A program made the translations under genes and the position numbers. A DNA stretch of 64,000 nt, taken from assembly GCA_029378245.1 (NCBI GenBank), contig JARKIF010000002.1, positions 1,178,001-1,242,000 of the forward strand, in the 5' to 3' direction. This document shows, in pieces, positions 1-10,166 of the stretch. Source of the stretch: Roridomyces roridus. Its lineage: Eukaryota > Basidiomycota > Agaricomycetes > Agaricales > Mycenaceae. The notes beneath the pieces are model-generated. The model saw nothing but the letters and a program-made list of their open reading frames with translations. It was not told where the DNA came from and did not search any database. Numbering within the stretch: the first letter of the stretch is position 1; each line of letters starts with the position of its first letter.

Positions 1-157
1 GGGACCTTATTTGTGGGACCAGTGGCGACCGTGACGGTTTCATCTCCAGGAGCACGGGGGAGATGAATGCCTCCGTGAGGTTGACGAGGATAACGGTGCC
101 GACGTCGAAGAGTCGTTCTGTGCGTTGCGATTTGGAAACGTGGGATAGGATAGGCAT
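1..157 (-). CDS. 5' end of an unidentified gene, cut by the window edge
   Basis: An open frame runs from an ATG at 155-157 leftwards off the window, about 52 codons. Its third positions are mostly C or G (runs such as GTC GGC ACC, CTC GTC AAC CTC), as in the confirmed genes nearby, which is the main reason to think it coding. The visible protein begins MPILSHVSKSQRTERLFDVG and continues with a hydrophobic stretch (TVILVNLTEAF). I recognise no domain. It lies upstream of, and on the same strand as, nothing in this window; the dCTP deaminase-like gene on its right is also on the minus strand and ends at 327. An internal exon of a gene starting further right is an alternative. Confidence 0.35.
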   Translation of the reverse strand, partial: MPILSHVSKSQRTERLFDVGTVILVNLTEAFISPVLLEMKPSRSPLVPQIRS

Positions 158-326
158 GAACATTGAATATTGACCACTGGACTGAGTGACGGTCAGAAAG
201 TAAGACTCAAGCGTGATCGAACCCCGGTCCAGAGGATCCGCGGCCGAAGCCCAGCCAACGGCAACACTATCTACATGGCGGCCTTGTTTTGGTATACTCC
301 AGAATAACCCTCGACCTTGTGAACAG

Positions 327-886
327 TCAGTCAGTCTCAGATTGTGGAAAGCTAGTAGACCGCACCCTCTCCTTCATCTGGTGAAATACAAACTGCGCAA
401 GCTTCGCGTCTTTGAAGAGCGTGACACCGTGCGGGTTCATGACTTGTAACAGCCCGCCTGAAGCAACATATTATCAGAACGACGAAAAACCATCTTCAAA
501 CGCACGGACTCACCGATAGTTCCCTTGTACCCAGGATCCATGACCCCAGCACTGATCAGTGCCCCGGACCGAAACAGTGAGCTCCGGACGAATAGCGAGC
601 CCATAACGTCCAGCGGCACGTCGATGGTTTCGTTGAACTCGACGAGGTACGCCCCGGAGCCAAGGTGCATCCGCAATTCCGATGCATCGAGACCTTTCTC
701 AAAGGGAAGCTCCCTTGTAGTCGACGTCTTTCGGTGCTTGTTGTCAAAATCGACAACGCCGGCGGATGTCCATGCCAGGACGCGTTTAAGCGAGAGGTCT
801 ATACCGCACGGCTGGACCTGGTCTTTCGGCGAAAGAAGTCCTTGGACTATCTGCCGCGTGAAGACAGCGCGGCCTGGCAGAATCAT
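327..886 (-). CDS. dCTP deaminase / dUTPase-fold protein
   Basis: Two exons, 514..886 and 327..457, joined across a 56-nt GTGAGT...CAG intron, give 167 residues. The family (Dcd/DCD-DUT) deaminates dCTP and/or hydrolyses dUTP to supply dUMP. Visible landmarks are GIDLSL near residue 27, the trimer-core stretch RSSLFRSGALISAGVMDPGY, and a C-terminal NPHGVTLFKDAKLAQFVFHQ block typical of archaeal and fungal members. The start MILPGRAVFTRQIVQ is chosen because Dcd proteins begin with this kind of M-I-L-x-G-R motif; the frame stays open further upstream but that part does not resemble the family. Where bacterial Dcd has the catalytic Glu (L-E-F/L), the spliced protein appears to read LLQV, so catalytic activity is uncertain. 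Fold assignment is firm, substrate is not. Confidence 0.85.
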
Positions 887-1360
887 GGATAAAAGTAGGA
901 TGGAGATGGGAGTGAGAGGCAAGGCACCATCCCAGCCACACTTGGAAGCTGTCCCGAAGCTGTCCCGTCGCCGTTGGTGACAAAGGCTGACAGAACCAGC
1001 AATCAATGCGTGATCGCCGGATGTTTTCTCCTTCTCGCAACCTTCTTCCGCTGAGATTTCCACCGAGCTCGCTGGATTCACACGAGATTTCCACCGAACT
1101 ACAGTCCCGCCCACCTTTCTCTCCTCAATAATGTCTGTCAGACAACGGCTGAACAACGATCCCACTGCTCATCCCAGTGTTGCCCGCAGCCCGCTTGCCT
1201 GAACCGGAACCTCCCTCGACGAAGCTTGCACCAAAGTATTAATTGCAACGGAGATTGAATCCATTGGGTGTGCGCATGACGCCGTTCTTATCTTCACGGG
1301 GATGCACGAAATGGACGAAAGTAGATCAAGAAAGACTAATATATTCGTTTTACTAGGCCC
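887..1360. other. Intergenic, no gene seen
   Basis: The minus-strand frame of the dCTP deaminase-like gene stays open through much of this interval but the translation is unlike the family. The rest would hold the promoter of that gene and the 3' end of the ADH gene at 1361. No repeat or RNA gene is visible. Confidence 0.4.
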
Positions 1361-2458
1361 TCAACATTCCGCCACGAGCACAGCCCTATACCGAATCTTC
1401 CCTTCACCCAGGCGCGCCATACTCTCCTCTATGCCGCTCTTGGTCAGAGGAAAGCATTCAATAACAGGCTTGATCTGATTGCGTGCTGAAAAGTCCAGCA
1501 TATGCTTGAGTACAGACCGCGAAGCCACAATAGAGCCTTGGACGTTGAGCCCGCGAGCCAAGAGCGGATATTGTGGGATCAAAAGGTTGTCGAACGACAG
1601 TGTGAGTGGGTAAATCGTGCCACGCCTTTTCACCACTTGCATATATCTGAGAACATTGTCAGTCAAGTTCAACAATGGATATTAGCAACTACGCACGGTT
1701 CCCAGTTTGGCAGGAAGCTGGTGGCGACGATGAGGTGGTCCACAGGCGCTACATCGAACTTGTCGGCGCCTGCGGTGGAGTGGAACTCGGAAGCACCGAG
1801 GCGCAGCGCCTCCCCACGCTTGGACTCGGTGCTCGAAAATACCACGACGCTGGCGCCCATCTTGGCCAAGAAGAGAATCGCCATGTGCCCCACGCCGCCA
1901 ATACCAACGACGCCCACGCGATCGGTGGGTCGAACGTTGAAACTCTCGAGCACCCCAAATATTGTAGCACCTGCGCACATGAGAGGCGCAGCGTGTTCGG
2001 GCTTCAAGCCGGCAGGGATCTTGAATAAAATGTCGGCATCCCAAATGGCGCGCGATCCGAACGAGCCCTGGTGCTGGTTCGCGAGCCCGTATTCTTCCTT
2101 GGTCGAGCAGTATTGGTCCTCTCCTGAAATCCGTCAGGAATGTTGGAGTGTGAAGGTATAAATGGCGCTCACCATGCGAGCACTCCTCGCATCTGCCGCA
2201 TACTTTGTGAACGTACCCCCAGCCGACAACATCTCCAACTTGCAAGTCCTTGACACTGTCGCCAATTTGCTCCACGATCCCGACACCCTCGTGCCCCAGA
2301 ACCATATCGAGGTGTTTATAATGCTCGTCGGTTCCACAGACCCCCGAGTGCGTTATTCTGACTTGGACTTGGTTTCCTGTAGGTGGCGCGTGGCGCGTGG
2401 TGCTTTTGACGATGCCGGTGTTGGCAGAACCTTTAAAAACGGTGAACTCGACGGTCAT
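1361..2458 (-). CDS. Zinc-dependent alcohol dehydrogenase (CAD-like), paralogue 1
   Basis: Exons 2173..2458, 1697..2123 and 1361..1646 (286, 427 and 286 nt) encode 332 residues of a medium-chain zinc alcohol dehydrogenase of the cinnamyl-alcohol/NADP-dependent type, which interconverts alcohols and aldehydes. The catalytic-zinc loop is SGVCGTDEHYKHLDMVLGHEG near residues 37-57. The structural-zinc cysteines are CGRCEEC plus the Cys in EDQYC, which is created by the first splice. The nucleotide-binding loop is GVVGIGGVGH. It is one of four paralogues in the window with identical exon lengths and intron phases (others at 10167, 11532 and 27117). Substrate cannot be told from sequence. No defect is seen. 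Confidence 0.92.
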
Positions 2459-2999
2459 GGATGAAAAGTGATACTCTGCAGACCAGACTTTTCAAGTATT
2501 TTATACTCCCGTCGAAAGACTGGGCTATGCAATACGCGCATTAGGGCTGCTCAACTTGGTTTCTCCGTCGAAAACGGCCGTCCGAAATTCGTGCAATTCG
2601 CCGTTGACCCTACGATAAAGAAACATGAAACAAATTTGACGACTTGAACCTAGATCTCTCCTAGGCCTCTGATGAAGCCACCTGTCTGTACCTCATTTCT
2701 CGCCCTCAATAAACACCCCAAACTTCTCGCGGAGGTTCGATTCAGAAAACCCAATCCCAAAAACTAATAATAAACTATGGAAATTCAGAATCGGCCCCGT
2801 GACTATCTCGTGCGCCCGTCCTCCCCGAAATCGCCGCCAGCGTCTCCACTGAAATACTACGCCAATACAATGTAGTATGAATGGAACATGTTTAGCATCG
2901 GCCCTTGTTCCTCGCACGCACGGTCCCGCCCTGCTCTATGTCATGATCACGCTTGGGCTGCTTTGGGCAAGTTCAATTCGGCCCCTGAGCGCTCCTCGT
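2459..2999. other. Intergenic, ADH1 promoter side
   Basis: A GTATTTTATACTC stretch about 40 bp upstream of the ADH1 ATG is a possible TATA element on the minus strand. The rest, up to the element boundary at 3000, shows no gene or repeat that I can identify. Confidence 0.35.
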
Positions 3000-3243
3000 C
3001 ATCTGGAACTTGCTTTTAGTTCCCTAGAACTGGCCGTTCTACCTAGAAATTTGACGTACGCGTAGGGCGCGTAGAGCGCATAGAGCCGCCTAGGACGATG
3101 TTCGACAGAAGCATGCTGTGAATTGGTCCCGAACAACAGCGAACGATTGGCGAATGACCTCAACTACTTGCCGAAGTACGGCCGAGATGCTCATATGCAA
3201 CCATCAGCTCCATCAGACAGCGGGCGCCAGATGGATGCGGTGG

Positions 3244-3249
3244 TATAAA
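3244..3249 (+). promoter_or_regulatory. TATA box inside the element
   Basis: TATAAA lies in GGTATAAAGACGACG and is followed by a pyrimidine-rich stretch (CCCCTTCGCCTCTCCCTTCC), the usual look of a fungal pol II promoter. The same box is kept in the deletion copy at 6110-6115 on the opposite strand, so the deletion spared the promoter arm. Confidence 0.5.
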
Positions 3250-4156
3250 GACGACGCCCTTCATCGAAATCCCCTTCGCCTCTCCCTTCCGTCTTGACTC
3301 CGAGTCTTCTGGTGCTTCGTGTTCAAGTTCAAGATTGGTTCAAGACCGCCTTCAAGAATCACTAATACATACCATGCTTTGCTTCCCCTTGCCAACTCTT
3401 CGGGCTTCCCCTCCAATCCTAGCACAAGCTCCGCCGTGGCCGACGACTGCAAGACATGCTTGACTCTTGACTTTTTTTTTACGTCTGTTGTGTGCCCTGT
3501 ATATTACCTTGCTTGCCAAGGTTTACTTTCCAGGAGCATATTTACGTAATGCTTTCTTGCGATCAAAATTTGATCTGTTACGTGTGACTCTTCCCTCCCA
3601 CCAAAAATCCCGTCCGCCGTCTACGTGTCGGTGCCGTCCATGCCATGACTCAGTTTTCCAATTCAGCCGCCTCATATTAGCGGTTAACACGACTGGGCAT
3701 CTCACCAGGACGCCAGCCTGTCTTTGTTCTTTGTCCATTACCATTTTTTATCTCCTCAGACACGTTATTTACGTTCTAACACTTGCAGACTTCGTCCTAT
3801 GCCCTCCAGCATCCCCGGCACACCACTGGCAACCTGCACCCGATGCCAGACGTGTGTTTCTTTGGGTCTCAGGCTTCGCATCGTACTAAGATTCGGCAAC
3901 AGTTTTTCATCTACATGTTACATTGCACGAACTTGTCCATCTCACAGCCCGTTACCCTCCTCATCACCGTCTCTCACCCCAGACTGCATCCGTTCCCACC
4001 ATGTCTTGGTGCTGCGGTCGAGCATACCAAGCCGGTCATCCTCCGCTAACAAGTCCACATCGTGCCCCTTCAAGAACAACGAGGGCTTCCACTCCCTCAG
4101 TATCCTAATACTGTCCCGCCCCACCCCCCTGGACAGAGCAACATAAGGTCGACGAC

Positions 4157-4408
4157 ATGGATCAGAAGAAGACTCACCGCCTGGTGCCCATCACCACCTA
4201 CAACATCGACGGCAATATCATTGTCCCCATAAGCTCCTGGGTGCAATTGTCGAGGCGCGGTTCACTCTGTCACATGTCACGGTCAAGATCCAGGGGGTTC
4301 GCTATTACTCCGCTGATATTGCGCAGCTTGATGTCCTCGTCTCCCCTCAAGCGTGGTGCGGCTGATATCAGCATGGTGTCCCCGACCAAGAAGGCTCGTA
4401 AGGACTAG
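4157..4408 (+). pseudogene. Small basic reading frame carried by the element, frameshifted
   Basis: From ATG 4157 the frame reads MDQKKTHRLVPITTYNIDGN and ends ADISMVSPTKKARKD with a lysine/arginine-rich tail resembling a nuclear localisation signal. In between, another frame reads smoothly as LLGAIVEARFTLSHVTVKIQ and GVRYYSADIAQLDVLVSP. The most sensible protein therefore uses one frame, switches at the C-run near 4207-4212 and switches back near 4340. Either two indels have broken a real gene of about 83 codons or the unbroken frame is the true one. I recognise no domain, and the deletion copy at 5517 lacks it entirely. Confidence 0.35.
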
Positions 4409-4863
4409 TTGTTTAGCACGTAGTAGTATACCATTGTATCTGTCTACTTGAAATTTGATTATGTGACCGAATACGACTTTCTTCCGCAAGCAAGGTTTCA
4501 GCTGGCAAGGCCAGCGCTTCCGAGTAAGTAGCTGTGTTTCATATTTGAATATCATTCTTTTTCCATGTACCTTTTGTGCGGCGTGCGCCGAGGCAGCCCA
4601 TAAATACCCATAATATCGCCGGGTGAGCAGGTCAAGGCCCGGGGAAGCTGGCAATGGCAATAGCAGATCAATGGCTGCGACGGGGCCATCAGATATTCCC
4701 AATGCGGCTCGCTTGAGTTAAGCGGGTGCCAATACGCGGTTCTAACCGAGTCTAACCGAGTCTAGGGAGAACAGGCTTTCTCTGTAGAGCCCTACCTCGT
4801 ACCCGTCTACGCGGTATAGCCGCTCTCCCTAGGCCCGGCTAGAACGAGTGGATTTTCCAGATG

Positions 4864-5516
4864 TGTGAAAATATCTTGAAACGAAACATCTGCAGGGATT
4901 TTTGGAGTGTTGAAAGCGATCGGTCCGGTGTTAGGCCAACGGGGAAAATCAGTCGCGATCAGGTGACTGCCAAGTCTAATGCCAGTCGTTCTAAAACAAT
5001 ACTTCAACCAACTTGAAGCTTGAGCGTTTAAGTAGCCTCGGGAATTTGAACATGGGCGGTATTTCAATCAACCTTTTATTTAGGGAAAATGTAGGCACCT
5101 GGCGGCCTCGCCGGCCTGCAATTTCAATTTCGATTTCGGTTTCGAAAAGATGGTGCCGGCCAATGCAAGACAGGAACGGAGCCGCACTACTCGGGATGAT
5201 GGTGTTCAACGCTGGCAGACCACGCGATGTTGAACTTTACGCGTGAATATTATGGGGCTGGTGAGCCTCCGTGAGTCTTGAGAGTACTTGTATACTTGAA
5301 AGTTGTGGTGCAGTGATGCTCAACAAGCTCAGACTGCGTGCGAGTGAGTAATAGGGAGCAACTTCAAGGCCTGAAATTCACGGAAGGTGTGTAGGACTGA
5401 GGACGTGGTCCAGAAAATGCGAGGACCAGGTCTTCGGTGTGTCGAGGAACGCCGACCTGGCCGACCGGCGCCGGCAACGCCAGCATGGCATCGGGAAAGC
5501 GGCCAAACCCGTACAC
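4864..5516. other. DNA between the two inverted element copies
   Basis: This 653-bp spacer is not shared by the element copies. I see no convincing gene; the short open frames have no recognisable motif. Together with its flanking inverted arms (4526-4863 and 5517-5856) it would form the loop of a large stem. Confidence 0.4.
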
Positions 5517-6359
5517 CATCTGGAAAATCCACTCGTTCTAGCCGGGCCTAGGGAGAGCGGCTATACCGCGTAGACGGGTACGAGGTAGGGCTCTACAGAG
5601 AAAGCCTGTTCTCCCTAGACTCGGTTAGACTCGGTTAGAACCGCGTATTGGCACCCGCTTAACTCAAGCGAGCCGCATTGGGAATATCTGATGGCCCCGT
5701 CGCAGCCATTGATCTGCTATTGCCATTGCCAGCTTCCCCGGGCCTTGACCTGCTCACCCGGCGATATTATGGGTATTTATGGGCTGCCTCGGCGCACGCC
5801 GCACAAAAGGTACATGGAAAAAGAATGATATTCAAATATGAAACACAGCTACTTATATACAGGGCACACAACAGACGTAAAAAAAAAGTCAAGAGTCAAG
5901 CATGTCTTGCAGTCGTCGGCCACGGCGGAGCTTGTGCTAGGATTGGAGGGGAAGCCCGAAGAGTTGGCAAGGGGAAGCAAAGCATGGTATGTATTAGTGA
6001 TTCTTGAAGGCGGTCTTGAACCAATCTTGAACTTGAACACGAAGCACCAGAAGACTCGGAGTCAAGACGGAAGGGAGAGGCGAAGGGGATTTCGATGAAG
6101 GGCGTCGTCTTTATACCACCGCATCCATCTGGCGCCCGCTGTCTGATGGAGCTGATGGTTGCATATGAGCATCTCGGCCGTACTTCGGCAAGTAGTTGAG
6201 GTCATTCGCCAATCGTTCGCTGTTGTTCGGGACCAATTCACAGCATGCTTCTGTCGAACATCGTCCTAGGCGGCTCTATGCGCTCTACGCGCCCTACGCG
6301 TACGTCAAATTTCTAGGTAGAACAGCCAGTTCTAGGGAACTAAAAGCAAGTTCCAGATG
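5517..6359 (-). mobile_element. Internally deleted, inverted copy of the element (843 bp)
   Basis: It starts CATCTGGAAAATCC and ends AAGCAAGTTCCAGATG. Read in reverse complement it equals bases 3000 to about 3503 joined to about 4526-4863 of the longer copy, so about 1020 bp including the small reading frame are missing. The join reads CAGCTACTTA|TATACAGGGC, with at most a few bases of microhomology. The two arms look nearly identical to the longer copy, implying recent duplication. Flanks (CCGTACAC and CATTGGAC) show no target duplication. This terminal-repeat-plus-internal-deletion pattern is typical of MITE-like derivatives of DNA transposons. Confidence 0.65.
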
Positions 6360-6724
6360 CATTGGACTAACTAGCTACGCTACTACGAGACAGTTTGATT
6401 ATACAGTGGTGAGGCGGGTATGTATGTATGAAAATAGCATGCAAGACGTGGGTCAGTAGTAACATACTCAATAACAAGGGGCGAAAATGCTACATTGGTT
6501 AAAAAAATCGAGATAGAGAGAGAGAGTAGCTGAATAATAGTGTGCGTACGATAAGCGGTTCATTGAGGAGGTACGTGAGGTCTCCTCGCGAGGTCGTCAG
6601 TCAGTTTCTGTTGTAGTGTTTGTATGCGGTATGCAGCGGCCGGGTATCGTGTCCTGGTATGGGTGATGCTAGTGTGGGGCGGTCAGAGCGCACCAATAAA
6701 TAATTCTTCTTCTTCTCCTTGCGC
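6360..6724. other. Intergenic, no gene seen
   Basis: Holds an AG-rich run (GAGATAGAGAGAGAGAG near 6510-6525) and the 3' flank of the small heat-shock gene. Nothing else is identifiable. Confidence 0.4.
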
Positions 6725-8334
6725 CTATGACGCGCGCCCAACAGGAGCAACCCAGCCACCCTGCATACCCGCCGGCATCCGCCGCGGAATAATCACCTTC
6801 AACAGCTCCCCGTCAAACTCAGCCCGCACCTGCGCCAAGTCCGCATCATACCCAAACGATATCCGCCGCTCAAAGTGGCCTCCACCCTCCTCCCAAGAGT
6901 TCGCCACAACGTGCAGTATTCGTCGTTTTTTAGTCGCAAGCGTACTGCAGGGGAATGAGAGAGAGAAAGGTAGAAACAAGGCACACGCACATTCCATCCC
7001 GCTTAAACCCAGGTAACCGCACAACAAGCCGATACTCGGCCTGAGTCGTCTCAACTTCGATCCAACTATCGACCGGCTGCGGCGCGTGACTCAAAAACGG
7101 CTCGTAGCTCGCCCCACTCGGCCGACTACTCGTGTACGGCGTCAAACTCGCACGCTGGGCGGTTGTATTCAAACTTGCGTTGTACGCAGGAGGGGGCTGC
7201 AGCTCGTCTCCATGCATGATGACAGGTGGCTCTGGTGGAGGGAACGTGCTCGTCGAGCTGGTCGAAGCCGAGCGCCGAATGGCCGTTGCGCCTTCTGCCT
7301 CCATCGACAGTGGGACGGGCGTGTAAGTCGTTCGTGGAGGCCGGTAAGACGCCACAGAGCCAGAATTCGAGGTCGTGAGCTCTGGAGGAGGCATTGGCGC
7401 AGCCCCACGGCGCGCGGGCTGTGGTGGCTCCACGATATTGGGCGTGGAGCTGCGCGATGCAGGGGCAGAGGGGAGACTGCCAGAGCTGCTGGAGGAGGAG
7501 GAGGAGGAGGAGTTCACGGGGGAGGACATGCTCTGTATTGGTGGGCGAAGGTAGACCTCGCGCTCGAGGACGGGGGAAGGGATGCCACGGACTTTCGGCA
7601 GGATGGAGAAAGGGATCTGCATCGGTAGTGGAAGGCTCGCAGATGATGTACGGTCGACGGCAGGAGGAGTCGGAGCTGGAGTCGTCGACTGCTCGTGTTC
7701 TACGAGCCCCCGACCATGATATGAATGTGCCTCGGGCAGCGAGTAGGGGCGTGAATGGGGCAGGATAGGACCTTTTGATTTGCTCGCTGCAGCAAACGGG
7801 GGAAGTGGCTTTGCCTTGTCTTTGTTCTTCTCCTTGTGGAGTTTTGTTGTCCCGGGAGAGATGAGCTCCCAGTCGTCGTCGTTGCCGAAAACTTGTGTTT
7901 CCCTCATGGCGGCGGTCTGAGCGACGGACGGGGAGGGGAGGGGTATTTCCCTCGGAGAGTCAAACGACGCGTGCCGCTTGGAAAAGGACAGGGAATGGAT
8001 TGGGCCGTCCGGTCGCTTAGCGGCACTGGTACCTGAAATTGGTGTTAGAAAACCATGCGTATTATGTTGATCCCGCATTCCAAATGCCAATTGCGAGGAT
8101 ATGATCATGAAATGGGCCCGTCGTAGACCCTTGGCGTCGTGCGGTTGGGGAAAGACGCACAAAGCACCGACTCCATCCACAAAACGGCTTCAAGGGGCGA
8201 GCAAGGCGTCGGACGATGGCACAGACGGCGAACACACACCTTTTCGATCTTGTAGCATATCGTGGTCTGGAAGACGAGTGTGTTTTCTGCGGTTTGAAAG
8301 TGAAGTCTGCATGGTGGTGCTGGACTGATGACAT
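6725..8334 (-). CDS. Small heat-shock protein (Hsp20/alpha-crystallin domain) with long disordered N-terminus
   Basis: The C-terminal part carries an alpha-crystallin domain split by an intron at 6945..6990: SWIEVETTQAEYRLVVRLPG and FKRDGI before it, then LATKKRRILHVVANSWEEGG and ending in FDGELLKVIIPRR. Such proteins are ATP-independent chaperones. Ahead of the domain are about 350 residues rich in Ser, Pro and Thr, including a run of 10 serines (about 7488-7515), presumably disordered. The first exon probably starts at ATG 8334 (MSSVQHHHADFTFKPQ) and is joined across an intron of about 200 nt ending at 8036 to GTSAAKRPDG; the exact donor near 8235-8240 is uncertain, and starts at internal methionines remain possible. 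A MITE sits 12 bp upstream of this ATG. Confidence 0.75.
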
Positions 8335-8346
8335 TGAGTCCTATTA

Positions 8347-8521
8347 CAGCTAACTGCATAATTCTGGAGCACTTGTAAAAAAAGGTTTACAGCCGGTAGA
8401 TGACGTTGACCTTCCTAATGAGGTCCACGCTCCACAGTGTCGACCACTGAGGGTTGTGGGAGAGCTGTCAAAGTGTGAGTGAAGTATTTTTGAGAGCGCT
8501 CCAGAATTATGCAGTTAGCTG
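8347..8521. mobile_element. TA-flanked MITE (175 bp, 24-bp perfect TIRs)
   Basis: The left end starts CAGCTAACTGCATAATTCTG followed by GAGC, and the right end is its exact reverse complement for 24 bases, with one mismatch in the next two. TA dinucleotides flank both ends (8345-8346 and 8522-8523). TA target duplication with short TIRs and no coding capacity fits a Tc1/mariner-type miniature element. It lies in the promoter or leader of the small heat-shock gene. Confidence 0.85.
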
Positions 8522-10166
8522 TAAGTCTGACCAAAGTGCTCCACCTCGGCGCTCACGTAAACTTGTTTCACCGCTTCTATACAGCTCACCACTCCGGGGT
8601 CTATTGCGACAGAAATGAAATCTCGGACAGCCTTCATTGCTGTCTGTTACATCTCCTCCATCTTCCTCGGGAGTTGATTCCTACAGTGTCCTCCTCGTTC
8701 GTCGCTGTCCCAAATGCTCCCAAATGGTATTCATCGAGGTGTATACATCTGCCTGGGCCCTGGAGCCGGAGTTTAGATTGGACGTCGGACGACTCTAAAT
8801 CGTGAAAATGACGTATGTCAACCGAGACATGTTCTCGTCCTTCTCCGACGTCTTCTTGCTACAACTCGAGGAAAAACCGTCAACCGCCTGGCACGCGGAA
8901 CAAAAAAATATCCCATCCTTCCCTATCCTTCCGCGTTGGGCTGTATGTTTTTTCCTGCTCAGTTGGCCACGGTTAAACCTCAAAAACGAGATGCTAAAAT
9001 AGTCCCGGGAAGCCCGATCCAATCCTTCACCGTCGCCAGATCGAGCCTTTGCCTGAGTTGCCTCATCGCGCCACCTTAATTGCAACCAAACCCATGGCCA
9101 GTGTGTGATATCCGCGCTACACGGTCACGGCCGCTCGCGTAGTTGTGAGATCATCTCCTTCATTCCGTTGACGATGGGAACACGAGGGAAGGGCGAAAGA
9201 GACTTGCAAACATGCGTTGGAGTGGATGTTCCAAGTGGAAATCCGGGTGCGTGGGCAAGGTTCTAATGTTCACACCGACCCGAGAGATGGCGTTGACGTG
9301 GACACTCTGTGGAAACCTCCCTACTTACACGGCGTTGACGGGTGTTGAGCCTGTCGGGATTCGTGGATACTGGTCATGATGCATGATATTGGTGTGGTTT
9401 CGAAGAACGATAGCAACCAGTCGGCCCCGGAATAGTGAGAGTCAAGGCGTGTGACCAGAACAGAGAGAAGAGATGCTCCAGTAATGATTGAGATGCGTGC
9501 GTATTAATGGGAAGAAGCAATGGGAATCCCTGGACTTTGGAGGACGGGGAGACGATGAGAACCGTGTTGCCGAGGAGAAATGGCTATACTCTGATGGAGA
9601 CTTGTGTCCCGTATTCTGGGCATCTTGCGAGCTCGCCATGGTTCACAAGCAAAAACATCATGGAGGTACTGGGCAAAGAGGCTTTGTGATTCCGTGATGC
9701 TGCGGAACAAACAAAGACAACCCTCTCTCTCTTCTCTCTACCCAACTCAGGCTGCATCTCGCTTTTACAGTGAATCTTCAAGCAGTTTCAAGTCAAATTC
9801 ACGCCTGGCCGTAACACCGCTCCGCCGAAAACAGACTATGCCTTCAAGTTCGGGCTATCATAATAGAAACTCTACTGTCGCGGCGTTTTGTGCAAGCGTG
9901 GGCGACCAAAATCTTTGCAAGTCAATCTTGGAGCTGCATCCACATGTGCACGTCCTGAAGATCCCGTCTGTGGGCGCATTTCCGTCCGGCTAGGCGGCTT
10001 CGGTATCCAAGAAGTCCAGCTCTTCTTGATTTAACGCAGCTCGCGAACTCCACCGGTGCCCCGCCTGCGTTCGCTACATCAAGATCCAACATGGCGCCTC
10101 GATGACTATCAGGTAGTACAAAACCTGCCGTGAATTTTCGAGTCCTTGCATCGCCAACCCATCACC
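8522..10166. other. Long intergenic stretch, no gene seen
   Basis: In 1.6 kb no open frame shows a recognisable motif, intron structure or biased codon use. The last ~100 bp (CCTTGCATCGCCAACCCATCACC before the ATG) is the leader of the ADH gene at 10167. No repeats shared with the rest of the window were noticed. Confidence 0.4.

Larger units (their letters stand above)
3000..4863 (+). mobile_element. Putative TIR element, longer copy (1864 bp)
   Basis: The unit begins CATCTGGAACTTGC and ends GATTTTCCAGATG, giving 9-bp terminal inverted repeats (CATCTGGAA). Both ends are matched exactly, in inverted orientation, by the shorter copy at 5517-6359, and similarity stops at the terminal bases on both sides, which defines precise boundaries. 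Subterminal DNA is rich in CCTAG/GTAG motifs on both arms. No target-site duplication is obvious (flanks CTCCTCGT and TGTGAAAA). Inside are a TATA box at 3244 and a small degenerate reading frame near 4157-4408, but no transposase. It is probably a non-autonomous DNA element or one carrying a small cargo gene; a segmental duplication with coincidental ends is less likely. Confidence 0.65.

Noticed and set aside
205..290. Possible tRNA on the minus strand (GGGGTTCGATCAC resembles box B)
   Set aside because: No pairing T-arm, acceptor stem or anticodon arm could be drawn; only the box B-like string is present.
7086..7768. Long plus-strand open frames opposite the small heat-shock gene
   Set aside because: They are antisense to a codon-biased Ser/Pro-rich exon; the translation is Arg/Gly-rich with no motif.
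9604..9993. 129-codon plus-strand frame in the 8.5-10.1 kb gap
   Set aside because: No family resemblance, no codon bias and no plausible promoter or intron structure.
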